Origin: an uncultured Pelagibacteraceae bacterium
GTDB taxonomy: Bacteria > Pseudomonadota > Alphaproteobacteria > Pelagibacterales > AG-422-B15
NCBI GenBank assembly: GCA_902526005.1
Contig: CABZIW010000002.1
Coordinates: 1-64,000, forward strand
Reading direction: 5' to 3'
DNA: 64,000 nt
The number at the start of each line of letters is the position of its first letter. Position 1 is the first letter of the stretch. Under the pieces are notes generated by a model, which saw only the letters and a list, made by a program, of their open reading frames with translations, had not been told where the DNA came from and did not search any database. The position numbers and the translations under genes were made by a program. Positions 55,035-64,000 of this stretch are shown piece by piece.

Positions 55035-56120
55035 ATGAACTTTATTTCTGTAAAAAATAAAAAAAAAACTATAAATCTCAAAAATAAAAATAAGAATTAT
55101 GAAGTAAATGCTCAATGGCTTTATGAGCATAGTACGAATAGCGAGATTAGAGATAATTATACAAATCAACTTTTAATAGAGGCGGCGGAGATAGATGAAC
55201 ATTTGTATATTAAATCAGCCAAAATAAGCAAAAATGTTTTACAAATTCAATTTTCAGATAATTCAAAACATTCGTATCAATTTGGCTATCTCTACAATCA
55301 ACTAGAATCTAAAGAATTCAAGTCCAAAAAATATTTATGGAATAAGAAAAGTATTAAAATTCCAAAATATAACTTTCTGCTAATAAATGAAAAAATGTTA
55401 TCTGACATTTTATTATCTGTCGAGATATTTGGTTTTTGTTTAGTCAGGAATATTCCAAAAACTAAGAATGGTTTAAATGAACTTATGAAACTTATTGGGC
55501 CAGTTAAAAAAACAAATTGGGGTGGTATTGCTGACGTTAAAAGCATAAAAAAAGCCTATGACTTAACTATGACAACAAGAGCACTAGAGAACCATACTGA
55601 CAATCCATATCGCTTCCCTACACAAGGTTATATTTTTTTACACTGCATAGAAAACGCTTCAATAGGAGGAGAAAATACAATAGTTGACGGTTTTAATGTT
55701 GCAAAAATTTTACGAGATAGACATAAACAATTCTTTAATACGCTTACAACTTTCAATACATTTTTTAGATATAAAGATGATAATGCCTGGTTAGAAAATA
55801 AATGTAAGCTGATCGAGTTAGATGATATGAACAATGTAATACAAGTAAGGTACAACAATAGAACTGAATTAATTCCATTCGATAAAAATAAAAAAATAGA
55901 CAATTATATTAATGCAAGAAGAAAGTTATGGGATTTAATTAAGGATAAAAAAAATAATATTCGAATTAAACAACGACCAGGTGACATGTTAATTTTAGAT
56001 AATTATCGTGTATTGCATGGAAGGGGTGCATATAGAGATACTAAAAATCGTCGCTACTTTAGACAAGGCTACATGGATAGAGATATTTTTCAGAGCAAAT
56101 TAAAAACTTTGGCTATTTAG
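55035..56120 (+). CDS. Gamma-butyrobetaine dioxygenase-like Fe(II)/2-oxoglutarate oxygenase
   Basis: Resembles gamma-butyrobetaine or trimethyllysine hydroxylases, which make carnitine or its precursor. A GBBH-like N-terminal domain (about 1-95, with EVNAQWLYEHS) is followed by the TauD-like catalytic domain: the iron ligands are in HTDNPYR (His near 186) and LHGRGAYRD (distal His), with an Arg for 2-oxoglutarate. The N-domain lacks an obvious four-ligand zinc set. 361 residues fits. Substrate not proven. Overlaps pccA by 8 bases. Confidence 0.85.
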   Translation: MNFISVKNKKKTINLKNKNKNYEVNAQWLYEHSTNSEIRDNYTNQLLIEAAEIDEHLYIKSAKISKNVLQIQFSDNSKHSYQFGYLYNQLESKEFKSKKYLWNKKSIKIPKYNFLLINEKMLSDILLSVEIFGFCLVRNIPKTKNGLNELMKLIGPVKKTNWGGIADVKSIKKAYDLTMTTRALENHTDNPYRFPTQGYIFLHCIENASIGGENTIVDGFNVAKILRDRHKQFFNTLTTFNTFFRYKDDNAWLENKCKLIELDDMNNVIQVRYNNRTELIPFDKNKKIDNYINARRKLWDLIKDKKNNIRIKQRPGDMLILDNYRVLHGRGAYRDTKNRRYFRQGYMDRDIFQSKLKTLAI

Positions 56121-58104
56121 AAAATAGAATGAGTTCCTCATCAGCACCCACGCTATCACCTGGCTTTATTAGAACTTTATCAATTACGCAGTCTTTCTCA
56201 CTTTTTAAAATATTTTCCATTTTCATTGCTTCAATGATTAGTAATTGATCGCCACTTTTTACTTTTTGTCCTTCAGATACGTCTACTGATTTGATTAGGC
56301 CAGGCATTGGAGAAATTAACTTTTTTGATAAATCCTCTAATTTTATTTTTGGCATAAGCCTTATGTAAGTTTCATGTTGCTTACTTACAACTACGGTCTG
56401 ACATCTGCAGTCATAGTAACTGATATCCGAAGAGTTAAGGTTTACAAGTTTATTTAATTTAAAATACTCTATTTGCTGATTTATACTTACCCAAGATAAC
56501 CTCTCGTTTAGTTTTATAGATGTTTCAATCTCATACTCTTTCTTTTCTATTTTAAAGGTTCCATAAAATCTTTCTTTTTCAAACTTAGATTCTGTAACTT
56601 TCAAGTTAAGAAAATCTTCTCCTACCTTTATTACAAAATCATTTGAAGTTAGTATCTTGCTTTGTAATTGGCATATAAATAAAACCTGGGCAAAAATTGC
56701 AATTCTGTGTTTCTTATATTCACTTAAATTATGATTGGAATAGTAACCCTTAGGGAATTTTTCTTTGATAAAATTTGTGCTTATTTTGCCGTTTCTAAAT
56801 TTTTTGTCATCTAAAATTGAAATCAGAAATTCAATATTATTTTCAACTCCTGATAAGTAATAATTTTGTAGTGAATTGATCATTAAGTCTATTGCAGTTG
56901 CTCTATCCTTACTATGAACCGCTAGCTTTGATATCATAGGATCATAAAATAAAGAAACTTCAGATCCAGGATTTATTCCAGTATCGTTTCTAATAATTTG
57001 ATCTTTATCTTCGATTTTTGATGGCTCAATGTATTCAGTCACTCTACCAATTGAAGGTAAAAAATCTTTAGTTGGATCTTCGGCATAAATACGAGACTCA
57101 ACTGACCAGCCTCTAAGGTTTATATCTTTTTGTGATATATTTAACTTTTTATTATCTGCGCAATAAATCATTTGCTCAACCAGATCTACGCCTGTAACAA
57201 GCTCAGAAACGGGATGTTCAACTTGAAGTCTTGTGTTCATCTCGAGAAAATAAAAATTTTTGTTGGCATCTACTACAAATTCTACGGTCCCTGCTGAGTC
57301 GTATTTAACTTCCTTTGCAAGGGTTAAAGCTTGTGCAGCCATTTCATTTCTCATTTCTTCATCTACAAATGGCGATGGGCACTCCTCAATAACTTTTTGA
57401 TATCTCCTTTGAATTGAGCATTCTCTCTCACCTAAATGAACTTGATTTCCATGCTTGTCACAAAGAATTTGTATCTCAATATGTCTTGGTTGCTCTATAT
57501 ATTTTTCAATGAACACTCGATCATCTCCAAAGCTTTTCTTTGACTCACTCTTTGCAGCATTAAAATTTTCTTCTAATTCACCATTTTTTCTTACTATTCT
57601 CATTCCTTTACCACCACCTCCAGCTGATGCTTTTAGCAAGACTGGGTATCCAATTTTATTTGAGATTTTTAATGCTTCTTTTGAGTTTTTCACTGGGGCG
57701 GTATGACCAGGTATTACGTTTAGTTTAAGTTTTATTGCAAGATTTTTAGACTCAATTTTGTCTCCCATTTTTTTTATAGCATTTGGATTGGGTCCAATAA
57801 ATTTTATTTTCTCTTTAGCCAGTCTTTTAACAAAAGCTGCATTTTCAGATAAAAATCCATATCCTGGGTGAATTGCATCAGCCTTTGATTTTTTTGCAAT
57901 ATTAATGATTTTATTAATATCTAAATAAGACTCAGCTGGCTGAGAGCCTCCTATATTGTAAGACTCATCTGCCTGTTTCACAAAGAGAGAATCTTTATCA
58001 GCATCAGAATAGACAGCTACCGTATTGATATTCAACTTTCTTGCTGTGCGTATAACTCTGCATGCAATTTCTCCTCTATTCGCAATTAGAATTTTTTTAA
58101 TCAT
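56113..58104 (-). CDS. pccA: Propionyl-CoA carboxylase alpha subunit (biotin carboxylase/carrier)
   Basis: Carboxylates biotin with bicarbonate and ATP. Biotin carboxylase: IKKILIANRGEIACR, GYGFLSENA, KASAGGGGKGMRIV, EKYIEQPRHIEIQ and EMNTRLQVEHPVSE. A BT linker domain and C-terminal biotinyl domain with the lysine in IEAMKMENIL follow. 663 residues matches PccA. It is 3 bases after pccB. 3-Methylcrotonyl-CoA or acetyl-CoA specificity is less likely given the partner gene. Confidence 0.92.
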   Translation of the reverse strand: MIKKILIANRGEIACRVIRTARKLNINTVAVYSDADKDSLFVKQADESYNIGGSQPAESYLDINKIINIAKKSKADAIHPGYGFLSENAAFVKRLAKEKIKFIGPNPNAIKKMGDKIESKNLAIKLKLNVIPGHTAPVKNSKEALKISNKIGYPVLLKASAGGGGKGMRIVRKNGELEENFNAAKSESKKSFGDDRVFIEKYIEQPRHIEIQILCDKHGNQVHLGERECSIQRRYQKVIEECPSPFVDEEMRNEMAAQALTLAKEVKYDSAGTVEFVVDANKNFYFLEMNTRLQVEHPVSELVTGVDLVEQMIYCADNKKLNISQKDINLRGWSVESRIYAEDPTKDFLPSIGRVTEYIEPSKIEDKDQIIRNDTGINPGSEVSLFYDPMISKLAVHSKDRATAIDLMINSLQNYYLSGVENNIEFLISILDDKKFRNGKISTNFIKEKFPKGYYSNHNLSEYKKHRIAIFAQVLFICQLQSKILTSNDFVIKVGEDFLNLKVTESKFEKERFYGTFKIEKKEYEIETSIKLNERLSWVSINQQIEYFKLNKLVNLNSSDISYYDCRCQTVVVSKQHETYIRLMPKIKLEDLSKKLISPMPGLIKSVDVSEGQKVKSGDQLLIIEAMKMENILKSEKDCVIDKVLIKPGDSVGADEELILFSK

Positions 58105-58107
58105 TAA

Positions 58108-59640
58108 TTATAATGGTATATTATCGTGTTTTTTTATGGGAGAAGACAATTCTTTATCTTTAAGATTTTCAAGTGCTGTCGCTATACGACGACGTGTTGA
58201 ATGTGGTCTTATTACATCGTCAATAAATCCTCTCTTTGAAGCAATAAATGGATTTACAAACTGATCCGTATATTCTTGTGTTCTCTTATCAATTTTCTTT
58301 TTATCCTTGATTTCATCTCTGAACAAAATTTCAGTAGCTCCCTTTGCACCCATAACTGCAATTTCAGCACTTGGCCATGCATAATTAATATCACCCCGCA
58401 AATGCTTTGAAGCCATTACGACATATGCACCTCCGTAAGCCTTACGAGTTATTATTGTAATTTTAGGAACGGTTGCTTCAGCATAAGCGTATAAAAGCTT
58501 GGCGCCATTTTTAATGATACCGTTGTGTTCCTGAGATACCCCTGGCAAAAAACCGGGTACATCAACAAAAGTAACAATTGGTATATTAAAACAATCACAA
58601 AATCTTACAAATCTGCCTCCTTTTTTACCAGAATCTATGTCAAGACATCCTGCCAAAACTAATGGCTGGTTTGCAACAAATCCAACTGTTCTTCCCTCAA
58701 TTCTACCAAAACCAGTGATAATATTTTTTGCAAAGTCAGGCTGAATTTCAAAAAAGTAGTTATTATCAACTACTTTATTGATTAGTTCCTTCATATCATA
58801 TGGTTTATTTGCATTTTCAGGAACAAGGGTATCTAAAGAGTAATCTGGACTTAGGTCTTGAAAGCTATCTTTAATATTTTTAGATTTTTCCCGATTGCTG
58901 GAAGGCAGCAAGTCAACAAGACTTTTTACTTCCTGCAGTGTTTCAATGTCGTTGTTGAATGCTCCATCTGCCACTGAGGATTTTGAAGTATGTGTCTTAG
59001 CGCCCCCCAATTCCTCCTGTGTAACATTTTCTTGTGTTACGGTCTTTACAACATCTGGGCCAGTCACAAACATGAATGAGGTATTTTTGACCATAAATAT
59101 GAAATCTGTCATTGCAGGTGAATACACAGCTCCGCCAGCACATGGACCCATAATGACTGAAATTTGAGGAACAACACCTGATGCTAGAACATTTCTTTGA
59201 AAAACTTCTGCATAACCCGCTAAAGAAGCAACGCCTTCTTGAATACGTGCGCCACCAGAGTCATTTATTCCAATAATGGGAGCGCCAACTTTCATTGCCA
59301 TGTCCATAATCTTACATATTTTTTCTGCATGAGCTTCAGATAGTGAACCTCCAAAAACTGTGAAGTCTTGACTGAAAACGTATACTAATTTTCCATTTAT
59401 TTTTCCACTACCAGTGACCACTCCATCTCCCGCATACTTCTGATCGTCCATGCCGAAGTCATTCGTACGGTGTTCGACATACATATCGTACTCTTCAAAA
59501 GTATCTTGATCTAAAAGTACCTCTATTCGCTCACGTGCTGTCAATTTGCCTTTAGCGTGTTGAGAGTCAATCCGTTTTTTTCCTCCACCAAGTTTAGCTT
59601 CTTCACGCTTTTTTTCTAATAATTTGATGATATCACTCAT
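58108..59640 (-). CDS. pccB: Propionyl-CoA carboxylase beta subunit
   Basis: Carboxyltransferase that makes methylmalonyl-CoA from propionyl-CoA. Features: [71 protein letters not shown], and the C-terminal [17 protein letters not shown]. 510 residues is normal. A mutase and epimerase are not in the window. Confidence 0.95.
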   Translation of the reverse strand: MSDIIKLLEKKREEAKLGGGKKRIDSQHAKGKLTARERIEVLLDQDTFEEYDMYVEHRTNDFGMDDQKYAGDGVVTGSGKINGKLVYVFSQDFTVFGGSLSEAHAEKICKIMDMAMKVGAPIIGINDSGGARIQEGVASLAGYAEVFQRNVLASGVVPQISVIMGPCAGGAVYSPAMTDFIFMVKNTSFMFVTGPDVVKTVTQENVTQEELGGAKTHTSKSSVADGAFNNDIETLQEVKSLVDLLPSSNREKSKNIKDSFQDLSPDYSLDTLVPENANKPYDMKELINKVVDNNYFFEIQPDFAKNIITGFGRIEGRTVGFVANQPLVLAGCLDIDSGKKGGRFVRFCDCFNIPIVTFVDVPGFLPGVSQEHNGIIKNGAKLLYAYAEATVPKITIITRKAYGGAYVVMASKHLRGDINYAWPSAEIAVMGAKGATEILFRDEIKDKKKIDKRTQEYTDQFVNPFIASKRGFIDDVIRPHSTRRRIATALENLKDKELSSPIKKHDNIPL

Positions 59641-59678
59641 GAAGTAACTATATTATATAATATTCCTGAATTATCAAT

Positions 59679-60548
59679 TTATAAGTATTTTCTAAAGTGA
59701 TTTGGGAGTTCAGTCTCTATTTTGACTTTTTTATTATTCATATCAATGAATTCTAAAGCACCAGCATGTAGAAATAAATTAGAAAATTTTATTTGATTGC
59801 GTTCAATATAATATTTTTTATCACCAAGGATTGGGAAACCATTCATAAAACAATGCTGCCTGATTTGATGTTTTCTACCTGATTGAGGATTTAGTCTTAA
59901 AAGAAAATATTTTCCAGGTAGTTTTTTTATTATTTGATATTTTGTTTCAGCAGAAACATTTTTTTTATTTTTGGGAAGCATATCTTTTAGTATTCCCTCT
60001 CTATTTTTTGGTTTTTTTTCAACTATTGCATAATAAGTTTTTTTTATTTTATGGTTAGACAGAATTTTATGAAAGTACCTTGCTGAATTAGAATTTTTTG
60101 CAATTATCAATAGGCCAGTTGTGTCTTTATCAAGTCGATGCACTAGCTTAGGATGACTATCTTTATTATTTAAAAATTGAAGTAAATCATCAATTGATAG
60201 ATTAATTTTTGATCCACGCTGACATGGTATTCCAGCCCATTTATTAATAATAATAAAGTCGTCAGATTGAAAAACTACTGAACTTTTAATTTTTCTCTTG
60301 AGTATGTTGGGTATTTTAATTGAAGGTTTATTTTTATGAATTAATTTGAATTCCTTGAAGATATCAATGATATCATCTTGTTTAACTCGATAACTTCCAA
60401 GTTTTTTTTTATTGTTTATTTTAATTGATTTTTTTCTGAGCTCTTTGTGGAGTAATGAAAAAGGAATATTTAATTTTTCTTTTAAAAACTTGTCTAATCT
60501 TACCCCGTTAGAAGCACTATCAACAATTATAGTTTTTTTGGATTTCAT
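59679..60548 (-). CDS. rluC: 23S rRNA pseudouridine synthase, RluC-like
   Basis: Isomerises uridines in 23S rRNA. S4 domain at the N terminus (VRLDKFLKEKLNIPFSLLHKEL), then the catalytic aspartate in LVHRLDKDTTGLLIIAKN, and LRLNPQSGRKHQIRQHC. The GIPCQRGSK context resembles RluC more than RluD. 289 residues. It follows rplQ by 45 bases. Confidence 0.88.
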   Translation of the reverse strand: MKSKKTIIVDSASNGVRLDKFLKEKLNIPFSLLHKELRKKSIKINNKKKLGSYRVKQDDIIDIFKEFKLIHKNKPSIKIPNILKRKIKSSVVFQSDDFIIINKWAGIPCQRGSKINLSIDDLLQFLNNKDSHPKLVHRLDKDTTGLLIIAKNSNSARYFHKILSNHKIKKTYYAIVEKKPKNREGILKDMLPKNKKNVSAETKYQIIKKLPGKYFLLRLNPQSGRKHQIRQHCFMNGFPILGDKKYYIERNQIKFSNLFLHAGALEFIDMNNKKVKIETELPNHFRKYL

Positions 60549-60593
60549 CTAAATTTATATGTTTAGATAAATCAACTTATTATTAATTAGATA

Positions 60594-60956
60594 TTATTTT
60601 TCTTGATCAAGAATTTGGATATAAGCCATAGGCGCATTATCACCTGATCGATAGCCGGCTTTTACAATTCTACAATAGCCGCCGCTTCTGTCTTTGAATC
60701 TTTCAGATAAATCTCCGAAAACTTTTGTTACTGCTTCTTTATCTCTAAGCGAGTTAAAAGCATTTGCTCTGGATGAACTTTTATTCTTTTTACCTAGAGT
60801 TATAATCTTTTCAACAAATGGTCTTAGTTCTTTTGCTTTTGGAAGTGTGGTTTTAATAGTCTCATTTTTAATTAGAGAAACAGCCATGTTCTCAAGCATC
60901 GCTATCCGATGCGATGATGTCCTATTTAACTTTCTTTTTGCAATTCCGTGTCTCAT
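60594..60956 (-). CDS. rplQ: 50S ribosomal protein L17
   Basis: [20 protein letters not shown] at the start, then [25 protein letters not shown] and a C terminus with [22 protein letters not shown]. 120 residues, the short type without the long C-terminal tail. It follows rpoA by 2 bases. Confidence 0.98.
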   Translation of the reverse strand: MRHGIAKRKLNRTSSHRIAMLENMAVSLIKNETIKTTLPKAKELRPFVEKIITLGKKNKSSSRANAFNSLRDKEAVTKVFGDLSERFKDRSGGYCRIVKAGYRSGDNAPMAYIQILDQEK

Positions 60957-60958
60957 TT

Positions 60959-61981
60959 TTAGTTATATGGATCTTCAATCTTTCTTGCCATTTCTTCAAT
61001 ATTTTCAGGTGGCCAATTAGGTACTTCCATGCCTAGATATAGTGACATAGTGCCTAGTACTTCTTTTATTTCATTTAGAGACTTACGACCAAAATTGGGT
61101 GTACGCAACATTTCAATTTCACTTTTTTGAACAAGGTCTCCAATGTAAATAATATTATCATTTCTTAGACAATTCATTGATCTCACTGAAAGTTCAAGCT
61201 CCTCAACTTTTCTTAAAAGATTTTTATTGAATTGAGGTTCTAATGCATCAGGTTCTTCCTGAATCTCTTCAGGTTCTTCAAAATTAATAAATGATTGCAA
61301 TTGGTCTTGAATTATTCGTGCTGCAAAAGCAATAGCATCCTCGGGAGATACTGACCCATTTGTTTCAATTGACATTGTTAGCTTGTCATAGTCCAGGACT
61401 TTTCCTTCTCTAGTATTTTCGATACTGTATGAAACTTGTTTAACTGGGCTAAATATGGAGTCTATCGGAATCAAGCCTATTGCAGAATCTTCTGGCTTGT
61501 TATGTTCAGCAGCAACATAACCTTTACCTTTTGCAACGGTAAGCTCCATATTAAATTCAGTATTGTCATCAAGATTACAGATAACTAACTCTGGGTTAAT
61601 AATATCAATTTCAGACGGTGTATTTATCATTCCCGCAGTAATCTCACCTGGACCAGTTACATTGAGATTCATTTTTCTTACACCCTCAGAATGCATATTT
61701 AGAGACAAAGACTTAATATTTAACACTATATCTGTGACGTCTTCTCTTACTCCATCAATAGATGAAAATTCATGAAGAACGTTATCTATCTTGATTGCTG
61801 TCACTGCAGTACCTTGTAGTGACGACAACAGCACTCTTCTGAGAGCATTTCCAAGAGTTAATCCAAAACCTCTTTCAAGTGGTTCCGCAATTAATGTTGC
61901 TTTATATTGAGTGTCTTCATCGCTGATTAGCTTTAGTTTTGAAGGTTTTATTAATGCCTGCCAATTATTAATAATACTCAT
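60959..61981 (-). CDS. rpoA: RNA polymerase alpha subunit
   Basis: N-terminal dimerisation domain ([22 protein letters not shown]) and C-terminal domain ([16 protein letters not shown] ... [18 protein letters not shown]) that contacts UP elements and activators. 340 residues is normal. In the order rpsM-rpsK-rpoA-rplQ; rpsD is not in this block. Confidence 0.98.
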   Translation of the reverse strand: MSIINNWQALIKPSKLKLISDEDTQYKATLIAEPLERGFGLTLGNALRRVLLSSLQGTAVTAIKIDNVLHEFSSIDGVREDVTDIVLNIKSLSLNMHSEGVRKMNLNVTGPGEITAGMINTPSEIDIINPELVICNLDDNTEFNMELTVAKGKGYVAAEHNKPEDSAIGLIPIDSIFSPVKQVSYSIENTREGKVLDYDKLTMSIETNGSVSPEDAIAFAARIIQDQLQSFINFEEPEEIQEEPDALEPQFNKNLLRKVEELELSVRSMNCLRNDNIIYIGDLVQKSEIEMLRTPNFGRKSLNEIKEVLGTMSLYLGMEVPNWPPENIEEMARKIEDPYN

Positions 61982-62003
61982 AGTTTTTTTCCTTTAATAA
62001 ATA

Positions 62004-62393
62004 TTAAACTCTTCTTTTCTTTGGTGGACGACAACCATTATGAGGAATTGGTGTAGTATCTTTTATAGAAGTTATATAAAACCCCACAGCTTGTAATGCT
62101 CGTAGTGCCGACTCTCGTCCTCCGCCTGGTCCTTTAACAAATACTTGTAAGTTTTTTAAACCAAATTCTTTAGCTTTTGTACCGGCATCCTCAGCTGCAA
62201 TTTGTGCTGCATAAGGTGTGGACTTTCTTGATCCTTTAAAACCTTTCACTCCCGCAGATGACCATGCAATGCTATTGCCTTGCTCATCGGTAATGGTAAT
62301 CATAGTATTATTAAATGTAGCATTAATATACGCTAGTCCAGAGATGATATTCTTTTTTTGTTTTTTCTTTTTTACAGTTTTAGCTTCAGCCAT
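62004..62393 (-). CDS. rpsK: 30S ribosomal protein S11
   Basis: Platform protein of the small subunit. [53 protein letters not shown] and the end [15 protein letters not shown]. 129 residues; two bases after rpsM. Confidence 0.99.
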   Translation of the reverse strand: MAEAKTVKKKKQKKNIISGLAYINATFNNTMITITDEQGNSIAWSSAGVKGFKGSRKSTPYAAQIAAEDAGTKAKEFGLKNLQVFVKGPGGGRESALRALQAVGFYITSIKDTTPIPHNGCRPPKKRRV

Positions 62394-62395
62394 AT

Positions 62396-62773
62396 TTATT
62401 TAGTAACCTTTTTCTTTCCAGCAATCGCAATAGCTTTTCCTTTTTTAGTTCTAGCGTTTGTATGAGTACGCTGACCTCTACATGGCAAATTTTTTCTGTG
62501 TCTTACACCTCTATACGTACCAAGATCTTTCAATCTTTTGATATTTCCAGAAACTTCACGTCTTAGATCACCTTCAACTAAAAATGATGATGAAATAACA
62601 TCACTAACATTTTTTATTTCTGCTTCAGATAAATCCTGAACTCTAATATTTGCATCTACATTTGCCTGAGAACATACATCTTTTGAAATCTTATTACCTA
62701 TTCCGTATACATAGGTCAAAGCAACTCCTAATTTCTTTTGGGTTGGAATGTTTACTCCAGCAATACGAGCCAT
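62396..62773 (-). CDS. rpsM: 30S ribosomal protein S13
   Basis: Head protein of the small subunit. [53 protein letters not shown]. 125 residues is normal. The 72-base gap to adk has a GC-poor sequence with no rpmJ. Confidence 0.98.
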   Translation of the reverse strand: MARIAGVNIPTQKKLGVALTYVYGIGNKISKDVCSQANVDANIRVQDLSEAEIKNVSDVISSSFLVEGDLRREVSGNIKRLKDLGTYRGVRHRKNLPCRGQRTHTNARTKKGKAIAIAGKKKVTK

Positions 62774-62845
62774 TAATAAAGACCTAACATTTTTGGTTTG
62801 AGAGATTGCGGGATTATAGGATTATTAATTAATTGGTCAAGCATA

Positions 62846-63412
62846 TTAAAGATGATCTATAATTGAGTTAATTGATTGATTTATATACATAATTTCACCT
62901 ACGCCACTGACTTTTTTTAGCAGTTTTGCTTCATCATAATATTTTAATAAAGGCATAGTTTCATTAAAATATGTTTCCAGTCTTTTAAAAAGAGTTTCCT
63001 CATTGTCATCAGATCTTCCTTCTTCTTTACCTCTTAATAAAATTCTGTCTTTTAAATATTTTTCTTCAACATCTAACTGAATTACGCATGATATCTCATC
63101 TTTAAGTTCTAACATCAATTTATCTAGAAGCTTAGCCTGCTCTGTATTTCTTGGAAAGCCGTCAAGAAGATATCCATTTGAATTTTTATTATTATTAAAA
63201 AATGACTTAATAACATTAATTATAATATCATTAGAAACCAGTTTTCCCTCATCAATGATTTGTTTAGCCTTTACCCCTATCTCACTTTTATTGGCTATCT
63301 CCACCCTAAGTAAATCACCTGTAGATAAGTGGCTTAATTTATATTTTTCACAGATTAAATGCGCCTGAGTTCCTTTTCCAGCTCCTGGGGGTCCCAATAA
63401 AACTAAATTCAC
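62846..63412 (-). CDS. adk: Adenylate kinase
   Basis: ATP + AMP to 2 ADP. P-loop LLGPPGAGKGTQA, LSTGDLLR, LLDGFPRN with AMP binding and RGKEEGRSDDNEETLFKRL. 188 residues shows the short type with small lid and no zinc finger. GTG start overlapping the secY stop as GTGA. Confidence 0.97.
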   Translation of the reverse strand: MNLVLLGPPGAGKGTQAHLICEKYKLSHLSTGDLLRVEIANKSEIGVKAKQIIDEGKLVSNDIIINVIKSFFNNNKNSNGYLLDGFPRNTEQAKLLDKLMLELKDEISCVIQLDVEEKYLKDRILLRGKEEGRSDDNEETLFKRLETYFNETMPLLKYYDEAKLLKKVSGVGEIMYINQSINSIIDHL

Positions 63413-64000
63413 CTTCTTGTGCCTCTAAGGCGAGATTTTTTTATTAAAGCTTCATATTGATATGCAAACAAATGACTTTGAATTTGTCCAACGGTATCCA
63501 TGCCTACAACCACAACAATGAGTAGTGATGTACCTCCCAAATAAAATGGAATTGAGTATTGAGCAATTAAAATTTCGGGGAGTATGCATACAAATGCTAA
63601 ATATAATGCCCCAATGGTTGTTATTCTGGATAAGACAAAATCAATATACTCAGCAGTCTTTTCACCTGGCCTAATTCCTGGGATAAAACCGCCTTGTCTT
63701 TTTAAGTTATCAGCTGTTTCAACTGGATTAAATACAATTGAAGTATAAAAGAATGCAAAAAATATAATGGCAGCAGCATACATAAGCATGTATGCAGGTT
63801 GGCCCCTACCAAGTAGTGCCGCAATATCATTTAACAATCCTGGCTCTGCAGATACATTAAAATTTGCAATTGTAATTGGTAGCAATAGAATAGATGAAGC
63901 AAATATTGCTGGTATAACTCCTGCGGTATTGAGTTTAAGAGGTAAATGTGTGCTATCTCCAGCAAACATCTTATTACCCATCTGTCTTTTTGGATACTGG
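63409..64000 (-). CDS. secY: Preprotein translocase subunit SecY, C-terminal part
   Basis: Central channel of the Sec translocon. The frame is open to the window edge; the residues before the track ATG read YPKRQMGNKM, matching SecY (YPKRQ-GNK), so the gene is cut by the window and its start lies outside. Seen are LPLKLNTAGVIPAIFASS, VFNPVETADNLKRQGGFIPGIRPG and LLIVVVVGMDTVGQIQ. About 196 residues of ~440 are present, with the last ~5 helices. Confidence 0.96.
   Translation of the reverse strand, partial: QYPKRQMGNKMFAGDSTHLPLKLNTAGVIPAIFASSILLLPITIANFNVSAEPGLLNDIAALLGRGQPAYMLMYAAAIIFFAFFYTSIVFNPVETADNLKRQGGFIPGIRPGEKTAEYIDFVLSRITTIGALYLAFVCILPEILIAQYSIPFYLGGTSLLIVVVVGMDTVGQIQSHLFAYQYEALIKKSRLRGTRR

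Noticed and set aside
1-64000. Search for CRISPR arrays, insertion sequences, toxin-antitoxin pairs and phage genes
   Set aside because: No repeated spacer-like units, transposase motifs or integrase genes were seen in reading the sequence and ORFs.

Overview
The window is a gene-dense, strongly AT-rich stretch of a bacterial chromosome. Gene content and order point to a streamlined, probably marine, free-living alphaproteobacterium. The evidence is several syntenic blocks that I know from Alphaproteobacteria: rplM-rpsI-argC-hom-glpX-recJ; plsX-ihfA-merR next to a ubiquinol-cytochrome c chaperone and bamE; smpB-folK-spoT-pyrE-pdxJ-acpS-lepB-rnc-era-recO; ruvX-pyrB-plsY-topA; secY-adk-rpsM-rpsK-rpoA-rplQ. 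The genus cannot be fixed from the sequence alone. Low GC and tight packing resemble SAR11/HIMB59-like or other oligotrophic marine lineages, but that is inference. No insertion sequence, prophage, CRISPR array, integrase or attachment site is visible, and no gene-free stretch longer than 300 bases exists.

Layout. 1-2.6 kb: 3' part of a photolyase-like gene, then a small minus-strand group with a 60-residue orphan, a DUF4149-like membrane protein and an alternative oxidase, then tRNA-Glu. 2.6-8.8 kb: one long minus-strand operon from rplM to recJ. 8.9-10.4 kb: metY behind a leader that looks like a SAM-II/SAM-V type attenuator. 10.4-17 kb: ctaA, DUF2842 protein, chorismate mutase, rpmG-merR-ihfA, plsX, cytochrome bc1 chaperone, bamE and a proton-pumping pyrophosphatase. 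17-23.7 kb: nusB and the riboflavin genes (ribH, ribB, ribE, ribD), nrdR, glyA, rpiB and a glycerophosphodiesterase. 23.7-27.6 kb: DUF1295 protein, hemB and two amine/hydroxy-acid oxidoreductases. 27.7-38.6 kb: parC to dapA. 38.6-46.2 kb: slt, tRNA-Ser, gatCAB, ruvX, pyrB, plsY. 46.2-53 kb: topA, aldehyde dehydrogenase, HAD protein, RidA, second glycerophosphodiesterase, panC. 53-59.6 kb: mgtE, lipB, gamma-butyrobetaine dioxygenase-like gene, propionyl-CoA carboxylase pair. 59.7-64 kb: rluC and the rplQ-secY ribosomal/secretion operon, with secY running off the window.

The genes together are mostly core functions: translation, cofactors (riboflavin, pyridoxine, pantothenate, lipoate, heme), lysine/threonine/arginine/methionine synthesis, phospholipid synthesis, DNA repair and topology, and energy conservation (pyrophosphatase, heme A, alternative oxidase). 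The accessory metabolism suggests use of methylated amines or carnitine precursors, polyamine-type amines, glycerophosphodiesters and propionyl-CoA.

The most interesting points are: the metY leader with a duplicated TGCGG that could switch between antiterminator and terminator; missing members of otherwise conserved blocks (fabH and DUF177 beside plsX, pyrC and dprA beside pyrB/topA, rpoZ before spoT); a RibA-like domain that has lost its zinc cysteines; almost all convergent gene pairs touching or overlapping; and two divergent gene pairs with only 4 and 14 bases between start codons. I see no clear evidence for an entirely new multi-gene system.
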